NCBI GenBank assembly: GCA_019739215.1
Contig: JAHHDR010000035.1
Coordinates: 124,001-188,000, forward strand
Direction of reading: 5' to 3'
Origin: Rhizobium sp.
Lineage (GTDB): Bacteria; Pseudomonadota; Alphaproteobacteria; Rhizobiales; Rhizobiaceae
Length of the DNA: 64,000 bases
This document shows, piece by piece, positions 34,702 through 47,898 of this stretch. A program made the translations under genes and the position numbers. Every line of letters starts with the position of its first letter. Within the stretch, counting starts at the first letter, position 1. The notes below the pieces were generated by a model. That model was not told the DNA's origin and searched no databases. It was given only the letters and a program-made list of their open reading frames with translations.

Positions 34702-36462
34702 TCAGCCGTTGCGATTGCCGGACTGGGCGCGGCGCTCGCCACCCTGGCCACCGCGGTTGTCGGAACGGTTGCCGCCATGCCAGCGCTTCTTGTTGCCGCC
34801 CGGCTTGCGGGGGCCGCGATTGTCGGGGGCCGGGGCGCGTTCGCCGCCCGTGGCAGCGATATTGCCTTCGCCGGCGAAGCCAGCGAGGCGAGCCGGGGCG
34901 TGACGGTTCTGGGCCGGCTTTGCGGCCGGCTTCTGGCCCTGGCGCTTGGCGCCGTCCGGGCGTGCTGCACGGCGGTCGTCGCCGCGTGCCTCGCCGCGGG
35001 GCTGGCGCTCGCCGCGCTCGTTCCTGGAGTCGCCTGGGAAGCGCTCGCGATTGCCGTCGCGGCGTGCTTCGCCGCGAACCGGCCGGAATTCGCCGCCATT
35101 CAGTTCCTCGACCTCGGAGAACGACGATGCGGGGCGGGCGCCACGCTCCTCGCGATCGCGCCGGGGGCGACGGTCGTCGCGGCGTTCATTTCGGCTGTCC
35201 TTGACGACTGGCTCGGAAGAGCCTGCCTCGGCCGAAACCTCGCGACGCGCCTGCGGCGCCTCGTGTCCGGTCGGCCGGCGACCGCGATGACTGGCGCCGC
35301 CAGCGGCGACCTTCTTCTTGCCCTGCCAGTCGGGACGCTCGCCGCTGGCGACGGTGATCTCGGTTCCGATCAGTTTCTCGATGTCATAGAGCAGCTTGAC
35401 GTCCTCGGGGCCGCAATAGGCAATCGCGATGCCCTCGCGGCCGGCGCGGGCGGTGCGGCCGATGCGGTGGACATAGGACTCCGGCACATGCGGCAGGTCG
35501 TAATTGTAGACGTGGGTAACGCCGGGCACGTCGATGCCGCGGGCGGCGACGTCGGTCGCCACGAGAATGCGGATGTCGCCGTCACGGAACGCCTTGAGCG
35601 CCCGGTCGCGCTGGCCCTGGCTCTTGTTGCCGTGGATCGAGGCCGTGGAGAAGCCGGAATGGTCGAGATGCTTCATCAGTTTCTCGGCGCCATGCTTGGT
35701 CTTGGCGAAGACCAGCGACAGCGCGTCGGTTTCCCGGCGAAGCGATTCCTTGAGCAGCACGGTCTTGTGGTCGCGGCCCTCGACGAAATGCACCTGCTGG
35801 GCGACCTTGTCAGCCGTCTTGCCGGGCGGCGTCACGGAGACCTCGACCGGATCGTTGAGATAGTTGGCGCCGAGGTCGGCGATCGCCTGCGGCATGGTTG
35901 CCGAGAACAGCATGGTCTGGCGACGCTTCGGCACCATGTTCACGATCTTCTTGAGATCGTGGATGAAGCCGAGGTCGAGCATCTGGTCGGCTTCGTCGAG
36001 CACGAGGTAGCGCGTCGCGGTCAGCGTCAGGGCGCGGCGGTTGCACAGGTCGAGCAAGCGGCCAGGCGTCGCGACCAGGATGTCGATGCCCTTTTCCAGG
36101 ATCTGCGCCTGCTTGTTGAGCGAGGCGCCACCGACCACGGTGGTGATCTTGAGCGGCGACTTCTTGGTGAAAACCTTCAGGCTTTCGGCGATCTGATTGA
36201 CCAGTTCGCGGGTTGGCGCAAGGATCAGGGCGCGTGCGGCTTTCGGCTCGGCGCGGACGCCTTCCTTGATCAGGCGGTGGATAATGGGAAGGCCGAAGCC
36301 GAAAGTCTTGCCGGTGCCGGTCTGGGCGAGGCCGATCAGGTCGCGGCCTTCGAGGAGATGCGGAATGGCGAGCTCCTGGATCGGGGTGGGGGTCTCAAAG
36401 CCGCTGGCCGAGAGCGTGTTCATGAGATATTGCGAGAGGCCGAGCGTTTCAAAGCTGGTCAA
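34702..36462 (-). CDS. rhlE: DEAD-box RNA helicase, RhlE type, with long basic Arg/Gly-rich tail
   Basis: A 586-residue helicase. Motifs in order: Q-motif GFETPTPIQ, Walker A AQTGTGKT, PTRELVNQI, DEAD in VLDEADQMLDLGF, SAT in MLFSATMP, ARGIDVPGV and HRIGRTARAG. The core ends near residue 385; the remaining about 200 residues are disordered and rich in Arg, Gly, Asp and Asn (RRDDRRPRRDREERG), suited to RNA binding. The start is most likely TTG at 36462 (LTSFETLGL), with GAAAGG upstream; the longer frame is unlike RhlE N-termini. It probably works in ribosome assembly or RNA decay, often at low temperature. Confidence 0.9.
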   Translation of the reverse strand: MTSFETLGLSQYLMNTLSASGFETPTPIQELAIPHLLEGRDLIGLAQTGTGKTFGFGLPIIHRLIKEGVRAEPKAARALILAPTRELVNQIAESLKVFTKKSPLKITTVVGGASLNKQAQILEKGIDILVATPGRLLDLCNRRALTLTATRYLVLDEADQMLDLGFIHDLKKIVNMVPKRRQTMLFSATMPQAIADLGANYLNDPVEVSVTPPGKTADKVAQQVHFVEGRDHKTVLLKESLRRETDALSLVFAKTKHGAEKLMKHLDHSGFSTASIHGNKSQGQRDRALKAFRDGDIRILVATDVAARGIDVPGVTHVYNYDLPHVPESYVHRIGRTARAGREGIAIAYCGPEDVKLLYDIEKLIGTEITVASGERPDWQGKKKVAAGGASHRGRRPTGHEAPQARREVSAEAGSSEPVVKDSRNERRDDRRPRRDREERGARPASSFSEVEELNGGEFRPVRGEARRDGNRERFPGDSRNERGERQPRGEARGDDRRAARPDGAKRQGQKPAAKPAQNRHAPARLAGFAGEGNIAATGGERAPAPDNRGPRKPGGNKKRWHGGNRSDNRGGQGGERRAQSGNRNG

Positions 36463-36756
36463 TTTGTATATGCCTTTCGGGGTGCCAAACGGCTCACCCG
36501 GCGGGGCGACATTGCCTTGCCGGTTCGTCTGGCCCAAGAACCCCGCGTGATTTGGGAACTTGATAGTTTTTTCGGAAATGCTTCCCGGCGCATATGGCCT
36601 CGATGTGATCGGACCAGTCTTTACCGCGCTTATGCCTCTTAGCACGAAACAGTTCGTCCGGGCAGCTCACGCGGCGCCCTGGAGGGGAAAGCTGAGCGTC
36701 ATGTCGTTCATTCGGGCCGAAAAGTCAAGTTGTTAGTTTCACATATGCGATATGCA

Positions 36757-37119
36757 CTACCATTCGTTCTTGCCATCGATGACATCGACGGCCACGGAGT
36801 CGACATCGAAATCGTCGAACAGACGCGCATTGACGGAGATCATGGGTGCGCCTGCTTCTCCTGTAGACCAGTCGAAGGTTTCATTATAGGTGCTGCAGCC
36901 GCAAGCAGAGCAGAACTTGAAGGCAACCGACTTGGTGCTCCAGCGATAGGTCGTTTCACAGCTCGGCTGCTCCTGCAGCTTGAAGTCCTCCGGACGATAG
37001 TAAGCCCAGAGAGCGCCCAGCTTAGAGCAGATGGAGCATGTGCAACGCGTGACGCTCGATGGTGCTGCGGCAACCTCGAACTTCGTGGCACCGCACTGAC
37101 AACTTCCCGTGAGCTTCAT
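36757..37119 (-). CDS. GFA-family protein (glutathione-dependent formaldehyde-activating enzyme fold)
   Basis: A 120-residue zinc-binding protein. Cys ligands are visible in SCQCGATKF, CTCSICSK and FCSACGCSTY, the family pattern. Despite the family name, most members are not shown to act on formaldehyde. GGAGGTGAC precedes the start. It is monocistronic; the region upstream of it is shared with the divergent GNAT gene. Confidence 0.85.
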   Translation of the reverse strand: MKLTGSCQCGATKFEVAAAPSSVTRCTCSICSKLGALWAYYRPEDFKLQEQPSCETTYRWSTKSVAFKFCSACGCSTYNETFDWSTGEAGAPMISVNARLFDDFDVDSVAVDVIDGKNEW

Positions 37120-37256
37120 GTCACCTCCTCATCGTGTGACAATGATCGTAGTGCAATATGGTGCCAGATTTTGTCAGGAATAGACTGCGATTGACGGACG
37201 ATTGCGCATTGCCTACAGCGAGGCTGGCATTATGTCGCTGACGCCGTCGCAAATCG

Positions 37257-37670
37257 ATGCGGAACAGGAACTTGAAGACTGCAAACGTCACGCTGCGCGT
37301 CGATCCGTTTCCGTCCAACGATGTGCTGAACGGGCTGTGGGAGGTGGCCTGGAATTCGCGCGCGGATCGGGATTTTTCGGCCATCCTGTCGAGGAGCCTG
37401 GGGCACATCGGGGCCTTTGCCGGCGGCCAGCTTGTCGGGTTCATCAATATCGCCTGGGACGGCGGCATTCACGCGTTCCTGCTGGATACGTGCGTGACGC
37501 CCGTCATGCGCCGGCAGGGAATTGCAACACAGTTGGTGGATCACGCGATCGAGCTCGCGCGAAACCGTGGAGCGGAATGGCTCCATGTCGACTTCGAGCA
37601 CGATCTTGGAGGGCTTTACCGCAAATGCGGCTTTCGGCCCACGGCGGCTGGTGTCATCAAGCTGACGTGA
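37257..37670 (+). CDS. GNAT-family N-acetyltransferase
   Basis: A 137-residue acyl-CoA N-acyltransferase. The acetyl-CoA motif is VTPVMRRQGIATQLVDHAIE (residues about 82-101), preceded by the beta strands GQLVGFINIAWDGG and followed by LYRKCGFRPT. The substrate is unknown. The start is uncertain: ATG at 37257 has no ribosome-binding site, while TTG at 37272 (MKTANVTLRVD) follows an AGGAAC. It is convergent with the MttB-family gene. Confidence 0.8.
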   Translation: MRNRNLKTANVTLRVDPFPSNDVLNGLWEVAWNSRADRDFSAILSRSLGHIGAFAGGQLVGFINIAWDGGIHAFLLDTCVTPVMRRQGIATQLVDHAIELARNRGAEWLHVDFEHDLGGLYRKCGFRPTAAGVIKLT

Positions 37671-37720
37671 TGCCACAGCGAGCCGGTGAGCGCCTCGTTG
37701 TGGCGATTTTCACCAGGCGA

Positions 37721-39307
37721 TCAGAAGTCCGTCGGCACGCCGCCTTCTTCCTTGCGCTTGGCCACGAAGGCGTCGAGTTCTTCCTCGACCGCCGGGTCGA
37801 TCGGTGGCTGCTGGTAGTTGGCCAGCGTCTCCTTGTAGATCCGGTTGGCGCGCTCGAAGGCGGTGGGGCTGCCAGCTTCGACCCAGGTCTCGTTGTTGCG
37901 CCAGTCCGAAATCAGCGGCGAATAGAAGGCCGTCTCGTAACGGGCCAGCGTGTGGGCGGTGCCGAAGAAGTGGCCGCCGGGGCCGACGTCGCGGATCGCG
38001 TCGAGCGCCAGCGCATCCTCCGACACGTCGAGCGGACGCAGGAACTCGGCGACCATCTGCAACAGGTCGACATCGAGGATGAACTTCTCGAAGGATGCCG
38101 TCAGGCCACCCTCGGTCCAGCCGGCCGAATGCATGACGAAATTGCCGCCGCCCTCGATCACCCCCCAGAGCGAGAAGACCGATTCATAGGCTGCCTGTGC
38201 ATCGACCGTGTTGGCGGCATTGGTGCTCGATGTGCGGTAGGGGAAGCCGTATCTGCGGGCGAGCTGGCCGCCTGCGATCACTGCCTTCATGTATTCCGGC
38301 GTACCGAAGGCGGGAGCGCCCGTTTTCATGTCGACATTGGAGGTGAAGCCGCCATAGCCGGCCGGCGCGCCCTTGCGTACCATCTGGGTAAAGGCAATGC
38401 CGCAGAGTGCCTCGGCATTCTGCTGGACGAGCGCGCCCGCGATCGTTACCGGTGCCATGGCGCCGGCCAGCGTGAACGGGGTCAGGATCACCGCCTGGTT
38501 CTTCGCCGACATTTCGATGATGCCCTGGAGCATCGGGCCGTCGAGGCGCAGCGGCGAGGATGAATTGATGATGGTGAAGAGCGAGCATTCGCGCTCCATC
38601 TGCTCCATCGAAATGCCGCGGCCGATACGCGCCATCTCGATCGCGTCGGTGTTGCGCTGCTGGCCGAGCGAATAGGCGTGGAACGGCTTGTCGGTGAGCT
38701 TGATGAGGTCGGAGATGCAATCGAGATGGCGGACCGACGCATGGATATCGACCGGCTCGACCGGGTAGCCGCCCGTGGCGTGGATGATGTCATAGGACTG
38801 GGCGAGGCGCAGGAGGTCGCGATAGTCCTTCTGGTTGCCGGTCCGCCGTCCGCCATGGAGGTCGGATACGAACGGCGCGGAGGCGACCTGGGCAAAGACG
38901 AGATTGTTGCCGCCCATCTCGACGTTGCGCAGCGGGTTGCGCGCATGCAGCGTGAACTGCCTGGGCACGGTCGCGATCATCTCCATGATCAGGCTGCGGT
39001 CGAAGCGGACGCGCTCGCTGCCGGGAGTCACCGCGGCGCCGGCCGCCTTCATCCTGTCGCGCGCTTCCGGCAGCATGACGTCCACGCCGACTTCCTCGAG
39101 CACGGTCAGCGAGGCATTGTGGATCGCCTCGATCTGGTCCTCGGAAAGCAGTTCGGTCTTCTGCCTGTCGTTCTTCAGGTTGAGGTAGGAGGGGCCGGTT
39201 CCCTTGCGTACCCGCTCGGCGCCGCGGCCTCCGGTGCGCCTGCGTCGACCGGCTTCGCCGGCCGTTTCCTCGTGAATGATCGCGGCCTGGGTTCCCTCGA
39301 CGCTCAT
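37721..39307 (-). CDS. MttB-family (trimethylamine methyltransferase-like) corrinoid methyltransferase, no pyrrolysine
   Basis: A 528-residue protein of the MttB superfamily with an Arg/Gly-rich N-terminus (GEAGRRRRTGGRGAERVRKG). Conserved parts include LSEDQIEAIHNASLTVLEEV, INSSSPLRLDGPML and the C-terminal GPGGHFFGTAHTLARYETAF. Archaeal MttB reads an amber codon as pyrrolysine; this gene has no in-frame amber, so it belongs to the non-pyrrolysine group, some members of which demethylate glycine betaine or related quaternary amines using a corrinoid protein. No corrinoid protein gene is nearby. The start MSVEGTQA is chosen because the 44-residue extension is Arg/Cys-rich and unlike the family. 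Confidence 0.85.
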   Translation of the reverse strand: MSVEGTQAAIIHEETAGEAGRRRRTGGRGAERVRKGTGPSYLNLKNDRQKTELLSEDQIEAIHNASLTVLEEVGVDVMLPEARDRMKAAGAAVTPGSERVRFDRSLIMEMIATVPRQFTLHARNPLRNVEMGGNNLVFAQVASAPFVSDLHGGRRTGNQKDYRDLLRLAQSYDIIHATGGYPVEPVDIHASVRHLDCISDLIKLTDKPFHAYSLGQQRNTDAIEMARIGRGISMEQMERECSLFTIINSSSPLRLDGPMLQGIIEMSAKNQAVILTPFTLAGAMAPVTIAGALVQQNAEALCGIAFTQMVRKGAPAGYGGFTSNVDMKTGAPAFGTPEYMKAVIAGGQLARRYGFPYRTSSTNAANTVDAQAAYESVFSLWGVIEGGGNFVMHSAGWTEGGLTASFEKFILDVDLLQMVAEFLRPLDVSEDALALDAIRDVGPGGHFFGTAHTLARYETAFYSPLISDWRNNETWVEAGSPTAFERANRIYKETLANYQQPPIDPAVEEELDAFVAKRKEEGGVPTDF

Positions 39308-39536
39308 ATGCTGCCCACCTGCTGATTTGTATAGACATAATCGTAGCAAATCAGGCGCGTCAGCGCATCTGCCAAAGCGACAGTTTTGTCGAATTCGATG
39401 ACGCAGATCGCAAACATTCTGTTCTGAGCGCGGCAGCAAGCTTCGGCCAATGTTGAGGATGTCATGGTTAACGAAATCTTCAAGCCGTCGATGTTAATTC
39501 TCATGCGGTCGGAAAGCGGAAGGTTCGGGACATCAG

Positions 39537-43275
<3,739 letters not shown>

Positions 43276-43370
43276 TCGATCCGCAGATTCTCGGGCGCCC
43301 CCCTTACTTTACCGGGAAAATAGGTTAGAAGCGCCTTTTTACGAGACAGGCCGCTTTCCCGGACAATGCC

Positions 43371-44048
43371 ATGGTCATGAACAACAACGACGATACATTC
43401 ATCCGCGAGGTCAATGAGGAACTGCGTTCTGAGCAGCTCCAGTCGGCCTGGAGGCGCTTCCGCCCCGTGATCATCGGAGTGGCGGTCCTGATCGTCGTCG
43501 GAGTTGCGGGTGCAGGGGTTTTCGAATGGTGGCAGGCGCGCGAATCGTCGGCTTCCGGCGACCGGTTCCTGACCGCAATCAAGGCGGCAAACGACAAGCA
43601 GACGGACGAAGCCGCCAAGCAGTTCGAGCAATTGGCGAAGGACGGATTCGGTTCCTATCCGGTTCTCGCGCGGATGCGGCTTGCAACGCTCAAGGCGGAA
43701 AAGGGCGATGCCAAGGCGGCGATCGCCGACTTCCTGGCCATCGGCCAGGATGGCGGCGTGCCGAAGGCATTGCGCAATGTCGCCAAGCTTCGCGCCGCAT
43801 GGCTGATGGTCGACGCATCGAGCTATGATGACGTCTCGGCCCAGATCGCCGAACTGGCGACCGCGTCGTCTCCCGTTCGCCACAGCGCCCGCGAGACGCT
43901 GGGCCTCTCCGCCTACAAGGCAGGCAATTTTGCCAAGGCGAGGGAGTGGATGCAGATGATCATCGACGACAACGACGCGCCGGCCGGCGCGCGGACACGG
44001 GCGCAGATGGTCCTCGCGCTCATCACGGCGAGCGGGAAGCTCACCTGA
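43371..44048 (+). CDS. Membrane-anchored TPR protein (YfgM-like)
   Basis: A 225-residue protein. A short cytoplasmic N-terminus ([17 protein letters not shown]) is followed by one membrane segment (about residues 32-52, [19 protein letters not shown]) and periplasmic tetratricopeptide-type repeats ([36 protein letters not shown]). In other bacteria YfgM binds the Sec translocon and periplasmic chaperones and sits upstream of bamB-der; here it is likewise upstream of der, with 25 bases between. The outer-membrane factor BamB does not follow. Confidence 0.85.
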   Translation: MVMNNNDDTFIREVNEELRSEQLQSAWRRFRPVIIGVAVLIVVGVAGAGVFEWWQARESSASGDRFLTAIKAANDKQTDEAAKQFEQLAKDGFGSYPVLARMRLATLKAEKGDAKAAIADFLAIGQDGGVPKALRNVAKLRAAWLMVDASSYDDVSAQIAELATASSPVRHSARETLGLSAYKAGNFAKAREWMQMIIDDNDAPAGARTRAQMVLALITASGKLT

Positions 44049-44073
44049 TCCGTCAGGCAGCCTGGAGAGCGAC

Positions 44074-45498
44074 ATGAGTTTTACAGTTGCGATCGTGGGG
44101 CGGCCGAATGTCGGCAAGTCAACGCTCTTCAACCGCCTGGTCGGCAAAAAGCTGGCACTGGTCGATGACCTGCCGGGTGTGACGCGCGACCGCAGGCCGG
44201 GCGAGGCCCGGCTGGTCGACCTCAGGTTCCGCATCATCGACACCGCCGGCCTCGAGGAAGCGGACGAGGATTCGCTGCAGGGCCGCATGCGCGCCCAGAC
44301 CGAAGCCGCAATCGATGAAGCGGACCTGTCTCTGTTCATCGTCGATGCCAAGATGGGGCTCACGCCGCTCGACAGCACGCTGGCCGAGATGCTGCGACGG
44401 CGCGGCAAGCCGGTGGTGCTGGTTGCCAACAAATCCGAAGCGCGGGGCTCCGACGCCGGTTTCTACGATGCCTATTCCCTCGGGCTGGGGGAACCCTGCC
44501 CGATCTCGGCGGAGCACGGCCAGGGCATGATCGACCTGCGCGATGCGATCGTCGAGGCGATCGGCGAGGACAAGGCCTTCGGCGAGGACGATGTCGCCGA
44601 GACCGATATCGACCTGCGGCAGGGCGACGTGGATTTCGAGGACGAGGACTATGAGCCCGTCTATGACGAGACCAAGCCACTGCGTATCGCGGTGGTGGGA
44701 CGGCCCAATGCCGGCAAGTCGACGCTGATCAACCGCTTCCTCGGAGAGGACCGGCTTCTGACCGGCCCCGAGGCCGGGATCACGCGCGATTCGATTTCGG
44801 TGGAATGGGATTGGCGGGGTCGCACGATCAAGATGTTCGACACGGCCGGTATGCGCCGGCGTGCGCGGGTGGTGGAAAAGCTGGAAAAGCTTTCGGTCGC
44901 GGACGCGTTGCGCGCCGTACGGTTCGCCGAGACCGTCATCATCGTGTTCGACGCGACCATTCCCTTTGAAAAACAGGATCTCCATATCGTCGATTTCGTC
45001 GCGCGGGAGGGTCGCGCCGCCGTGCTCGCCTTCAACAAGTGGGACCTGATCGAGGATCGGCAGAAGGTTCTCGCCGACCTCCGAGAGAAAACGGAACGTC
45101 TGCTGCCGCAGGTCCGCGGCATCCGCGCGGTCACCGTGTCCGGCCAGACGGGCGACGGGCTCGACAGGCTGATGCAGGCCGTCGTCGAGACCGACAAGGT
45201 GTGGAACAAGCGCATCTCCACCTCCAAGCTGAACCGCTGGCTTGAGTTCCAGACCCAGAGCCATCCGCCACCGGCCGTCTCCGGCCGCCGGTTGAAGCTT
45301 AAATATATTACGCAGATCAAGTCCCGTCCGCCGGGGTTCATCATCTCGACCTCGCGGCCGGATGCGCTGCCCGAGAGCTACACCCGCTACCTGATCAACG
45401 GGCTCCGCGACGATTTCGGCCTTGTCGGCGTGCCGATCCGGATATCCTATCGCGGAACGGTCAATCCGTTCGAGGGCAAGGCGAAGAAGAAGCACTGA
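44074..45498 (+). CDS. der: Ribosome assembly GTPase Der (EngA)
   Basis: A 474-residue protein with two tandem GTPase domains and a KH-like C-terminal domain, essential for maturation of the 50S subunit. Domain 1: [29 protein letters not shown]. Domain 2: [23 protein letters not shown]-terminal part: [21 protein letters not shown] Glu/Asp-rich linker (about 165-200) separates the two G domains. GGAGAG precedes the start. It is co-directional with the TPR gene and probably with the PLP enzyme 20 bases downstream. Confidence 0.96.
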   Translation: MSFTVAIVGRPNVGKSTLFNRLVGKKLALVDDLPGVTRDRRPGEARLVDLRFRIIDTAGLEEADEDSLQGRMRAQTEAAIDEADLSLFIVDAKMGLTPLDSTLAEMLRRRGKPVVLVANKSEARGSDAGFYDAYSLGLGEPCPISAEHGQGMIDLRDAIVEAIGEDKAFGEDDVAETDIDLRQGDVDFEDEDYEPVYDETKPLRIAVVGRPNAGKSTLINRFLGEDRLLTGPEAGITRDSISVEWDWRGRTIKMFDTAGMRRRARVVEKLEKLSVADALRAVRFAETVIIVFDATIPFEKQDLHIVDFVAREGRAAVLAFNKWDLIEDRQKVLADLREKTERLLPQVRGIRAVTVSGQTGDGLDRLMQAVVETDKVWNKRISTSKLNRWLEFQTQSHPPPAVSGRRLKLKYITQIKSRPPGFIISTSRPDALPESYTRYLINGLRDDFGLVGVPIRISYRGTVNPFEGKAKKKH

Positions 45499-45517
45499 GG
45501 ACGGCGGGACGCGCGTG

Positions 45518-46762
45518 ATGGACAACACCGGAGACCCCTCGGCTGTCCGGCCTGGCGCGCTCAGGCCGGAAACCCTCTGCGTGCATGCCGGGCTCGAAGC
45601 GGACCCGGTCACCGGCGCCATCGCCCCGAACATTTCCACATCGGTCAACAACGTGCTCATACCGGGCGAGGGCGCGTTTTCGGCGGACGGGGTCGCGGAC
45701 CTTGCCGATCTTCCGTTTCTCTATGCCCGCTGGACCAACCCGACGGTGCGCCAGCTCGAGAAGAGAATGGCCGCGCTTGAGGGGACCGAAGAGGCGCTTG
45801 CGTCGGCGACGGGCCTGGCGGCGATCGCCGGCGTCTTCTTCACCTTCCTCAAGGCCGGCGATCATCTCGTCGTGTCCGATGTCTGTTATGCCGGCGCGGC
45901 CGAACTGGCGCGGCGCATCCTCCCCGATTACGGGATCGAGGTGACGGCGGTCAACATGGCGCGGATCGAGGATGTCGAGGCGGCCATCCGCCCGAACACG
46001 CGGCTCGTCCATCTCGAAAGTCCCTGCAACCCCATCGTCCGGCTCACCGATATCGCTGCTGTCGCCGCCCTGGCGCACCGGCGCGGAGCCCTCGTCTCCG
46101 TCGATTCGACTTTCGCGACGCCGGCTGGCTCCCAACCGGCCCGCCTTGGTGCCGACCTCGTCATTCACTCGCTGACCAAGTTCATCAACGGTCATGGCGA
46201 CGCGCTCGGTGGCGCCGTCTGCGGCAGCAAGGAGCTTGTCGCGAAGGTCCGGTCGCGCGCCGGCGTCTATCTCGGGGCGACACTCTCGGCGCAGAATGCC
46301 TGGCTCATCATGCGCGGCATCGACACGTTGCATGCCCGGATGCGGATGATTTCCGACACGGCGATGAAGCTTTCGACCTTTCTGGAAGGGCACGAGGCAG
46401 TCGACCGGGTCATCTATCCCGGGCTTTCCAGCCATCCCCAGCGCGACCTCGTCGAAGCGCAGATGACGCTGCCGGGCGGCATGATCGCCTTCCGGCTCAA
46501 GGGCGACATGCAGGACGCCGCGCGCCGGATGGCCGGCAGGCTGAAGGTGGTGCACTATGCCTTCTCGCTCGGCCACCAGCGCTCGATCGTGGTCTACCTG
46601 GACACTCAAGAGATGATGGACTCCACCTTTCACCTCGAGGGTCGCCAGCTTGAGGATTACCGAGCCTTTGCCGGCGATGGCATCTTCCGTCTCTCGGTGG
46701 GACTGGAGGCTGCGGAAGACCTGATGGCGGATCTCGATCAGGCGCTGGTGATGCCGGGTTGA
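45518..46762 (+). CDS. Cys/Met-metabolism PLP-dependent enzyme (cystathionine gamma-synthase/lyase family)
   Basis: A 414-residue type I PLP enzyme. The PLP lysine is Lys221 in IHSLTKFINGHGDALGG. Other family marks are RWTNPTVRQLEKRMAALEG, the Tyr of VCYAGAAEL and SVDSTFATP. It could be cystathionine gamma-lyase, gamma-synthase, methionine gamma-lyase or an O-acylhomoserine sulfhydrylase; the sequence alone does not decide. The start at 45518 follows a GTG two bases before; either may be used. It is 20 bases after der. Its 3' end overlaps the convergent glycosyltransferase gene by 25 bases. Confidence 0.85.
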   Translation: MDNTGDPSAVRPGALRPETLCVHAGLEADPVTGAIAPNISTSVNNVLIPGEGAFSADGVADLADLPFLYARWTNPTVRQLEKRMAALEGTEEALASATGLAAIAGVFFTFLKAGDHLVVSDVCYAGAAELARRILPDYGIEVTAVNMARIEDVEAAIRPNTRLVHLESPCNPIVRLTDIAAVAALAHRRGALVSVDSTFATPAGSQPARLGADLVIHSLTKFINGHGDALGGAVCGSKELVAKVRSRAGVYLGATLSAQNAWLIMRGIDTLHARMRMISDTAMKLSTFLEGHEAVDRVIYPGLSSHPQRDLVEAQMTLPGGMIAFRLKGDMQDAARRMAGRLKVVHYAFSLGHQRSIVVYLDTQEMMDSTFHLEGRQLEDYRAFAGDGIFRLSVGLEAAEDLMADLDQALVMPG

Positions 46763-47805
46763 GCAGATAGCTGTCTGTCGTCGCTGACAACGATGCCGTT
46801 TGCCTGCATGACATTGCGCAGGAACTCTCGCGTCGCCGCCTCCCAGGTGAAGCGCTCGGCCAGCGCACGCGCGCCGGTTCTCGATGCCTCAAGTGCACGC
46901 AGGCAGGCGGTGCGGAGGTCTTCGTCCAGCGCCCCTGCCTCGGGATGCCCGCCAAGGATGTCGGCGGGGCCCGTCACCGGATAGGCGGCCACCGGCACGC
47001 CGGAGGCCAGCGCTTCGAGGATCACGTTGCCGAATGTGTCCGTCTTCGAGGGAAACACGAAGACATCGGCCTGTGCATAGGCCTCGGCCAGTTCCCGGCC
47101 GAATTTTGAGCCGGTGAACAGCACGTCCGGATGCTTGCGCTCCAGCTTCTCGCGATCCGGACCATCGCCGATGACGATCTTGGAGCCCGGCAGGTCGAGA
47201 TCCAGGAAGGCGGGTATGTTCTTTTCCACCGCCACGCGCCCGACCTGCATGAAGACCGGACGCGTCAGGCCGAAGGGCTTGTCTTCCAGCGGTCTGGGCG
47301 CATAGGCCACCGGGTCGATGCCGCGTGTCCAGCGCATGAGGTTGCGGAAGCCGCGGGCGGAAAGCTCCTGTTCCAGGCTCTGGGTGGCGACCATGCAGAC
47401 ATTGCCGGCATTGTGGAACCACCGGACAAGCCCGTAGAGCAGGCTTTCGGGCAGCGGCAGCCGCGCCGATACATATTCGGGAAACCGGGTGTGGTAGCTG
47501 GTGGAGAAGGGCATCTTTCGCGACAGGCACCAGCGCCGCGCGTAGAAGCCAAGCGGGCCTTCCGTAGCGATATGCACGAAGGAGGGCTGGAAGCGGTCGA
47601 TCTCGCGCTTGACCGTCGAATAGCGCGTCAGGGCAATCCTGATTTCGGGATAGGAGGGCAGGGGTACGTTGCGGAAGCGATCCGGGGTGACCAGCATGAT
47701 CTCGTGGCCGAGCCGACGCATCTCCTCGATCGTGTTTTCGAGCGATCTTACGACGCCGTTGACCTGGGGATGCCAGGCATCTGTCACGATCGTGATCTTC
47801 GCCAT
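46738..47805 (-). CDS. Glycosyltransferase family 4 (GT-B) protein
   Basis: A 355-residue GT-B glycosyltransferase. N-terminal acceptor-domain motif IVTDAWHPQVNGVVRSLENT. C-terminal nucleotide-sugar domain with MQVGRVAVEKNIPAFLDL, IVIGDGPDREKL and the EX7E-type segment PSKTDTFGNVILEALASGVP. It resembles alpha-mannosyl- or glucosyltransferases of the PimB/MgtA kind that glycosylate lipids. Donor and acceptor are unknown. It is upstream of nothing recognisable and convergent with the PLP-enzyme gene. Confidence 0.85.
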   Translation of the reverse strand: MAKITIVTDAWHPQVNGVVRSLENTIEEMRRLGHEIMLVTPDRFRNVPLPSYPEIRIALTRYSTVKREIDRFQPSFVHIATEGPLGFYARRWCLSRKMPFSTSYHTRFPEYVSARLPLPESLLYGLVRWFHNAGNVCMVATQSLEQELSARGFRNLMRWTRGIDPVAYAPRPLEDKPFGLTRPVFMQVGRVAVEKNIPAFLDLDLPGSKIVIGDGPDREKLERKHPDVLFTGSKFGRELAEAYAQADVFVFPSKTDTFGNVILEALASGVPVAAYPVTGPADILGGHPEAGALDEDLRTACLRALEASRTGARALAERFTWEAATREFLRNVMQANGIVVSDDRQLSAQPGITSA

Positions 47806-47898
47806 GCCGAGGCTCGCCTCATGCCTGGGCGTCGAGTCGCGGCGCCCTTCCGTCGCGCAGGCTTTTGCGATGATTGTGTTACAGGGGTATGACGGTCC

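Noticed and set aside
34543..36642. 699-residue open frame antisense to the DEAD-box helicase
   Set aside because: Repetitive Ala/Gly/Arg/Asp composition that mirrors the helicase codons; no domain recognised. The opposite strand carries every helicase motif.
37721..39307. Pyrrolysine-type MttB
   Set aside because: No in-frame amber codon within the methyltransferase, so it is not the archaeal pyrrolysine enzyme.
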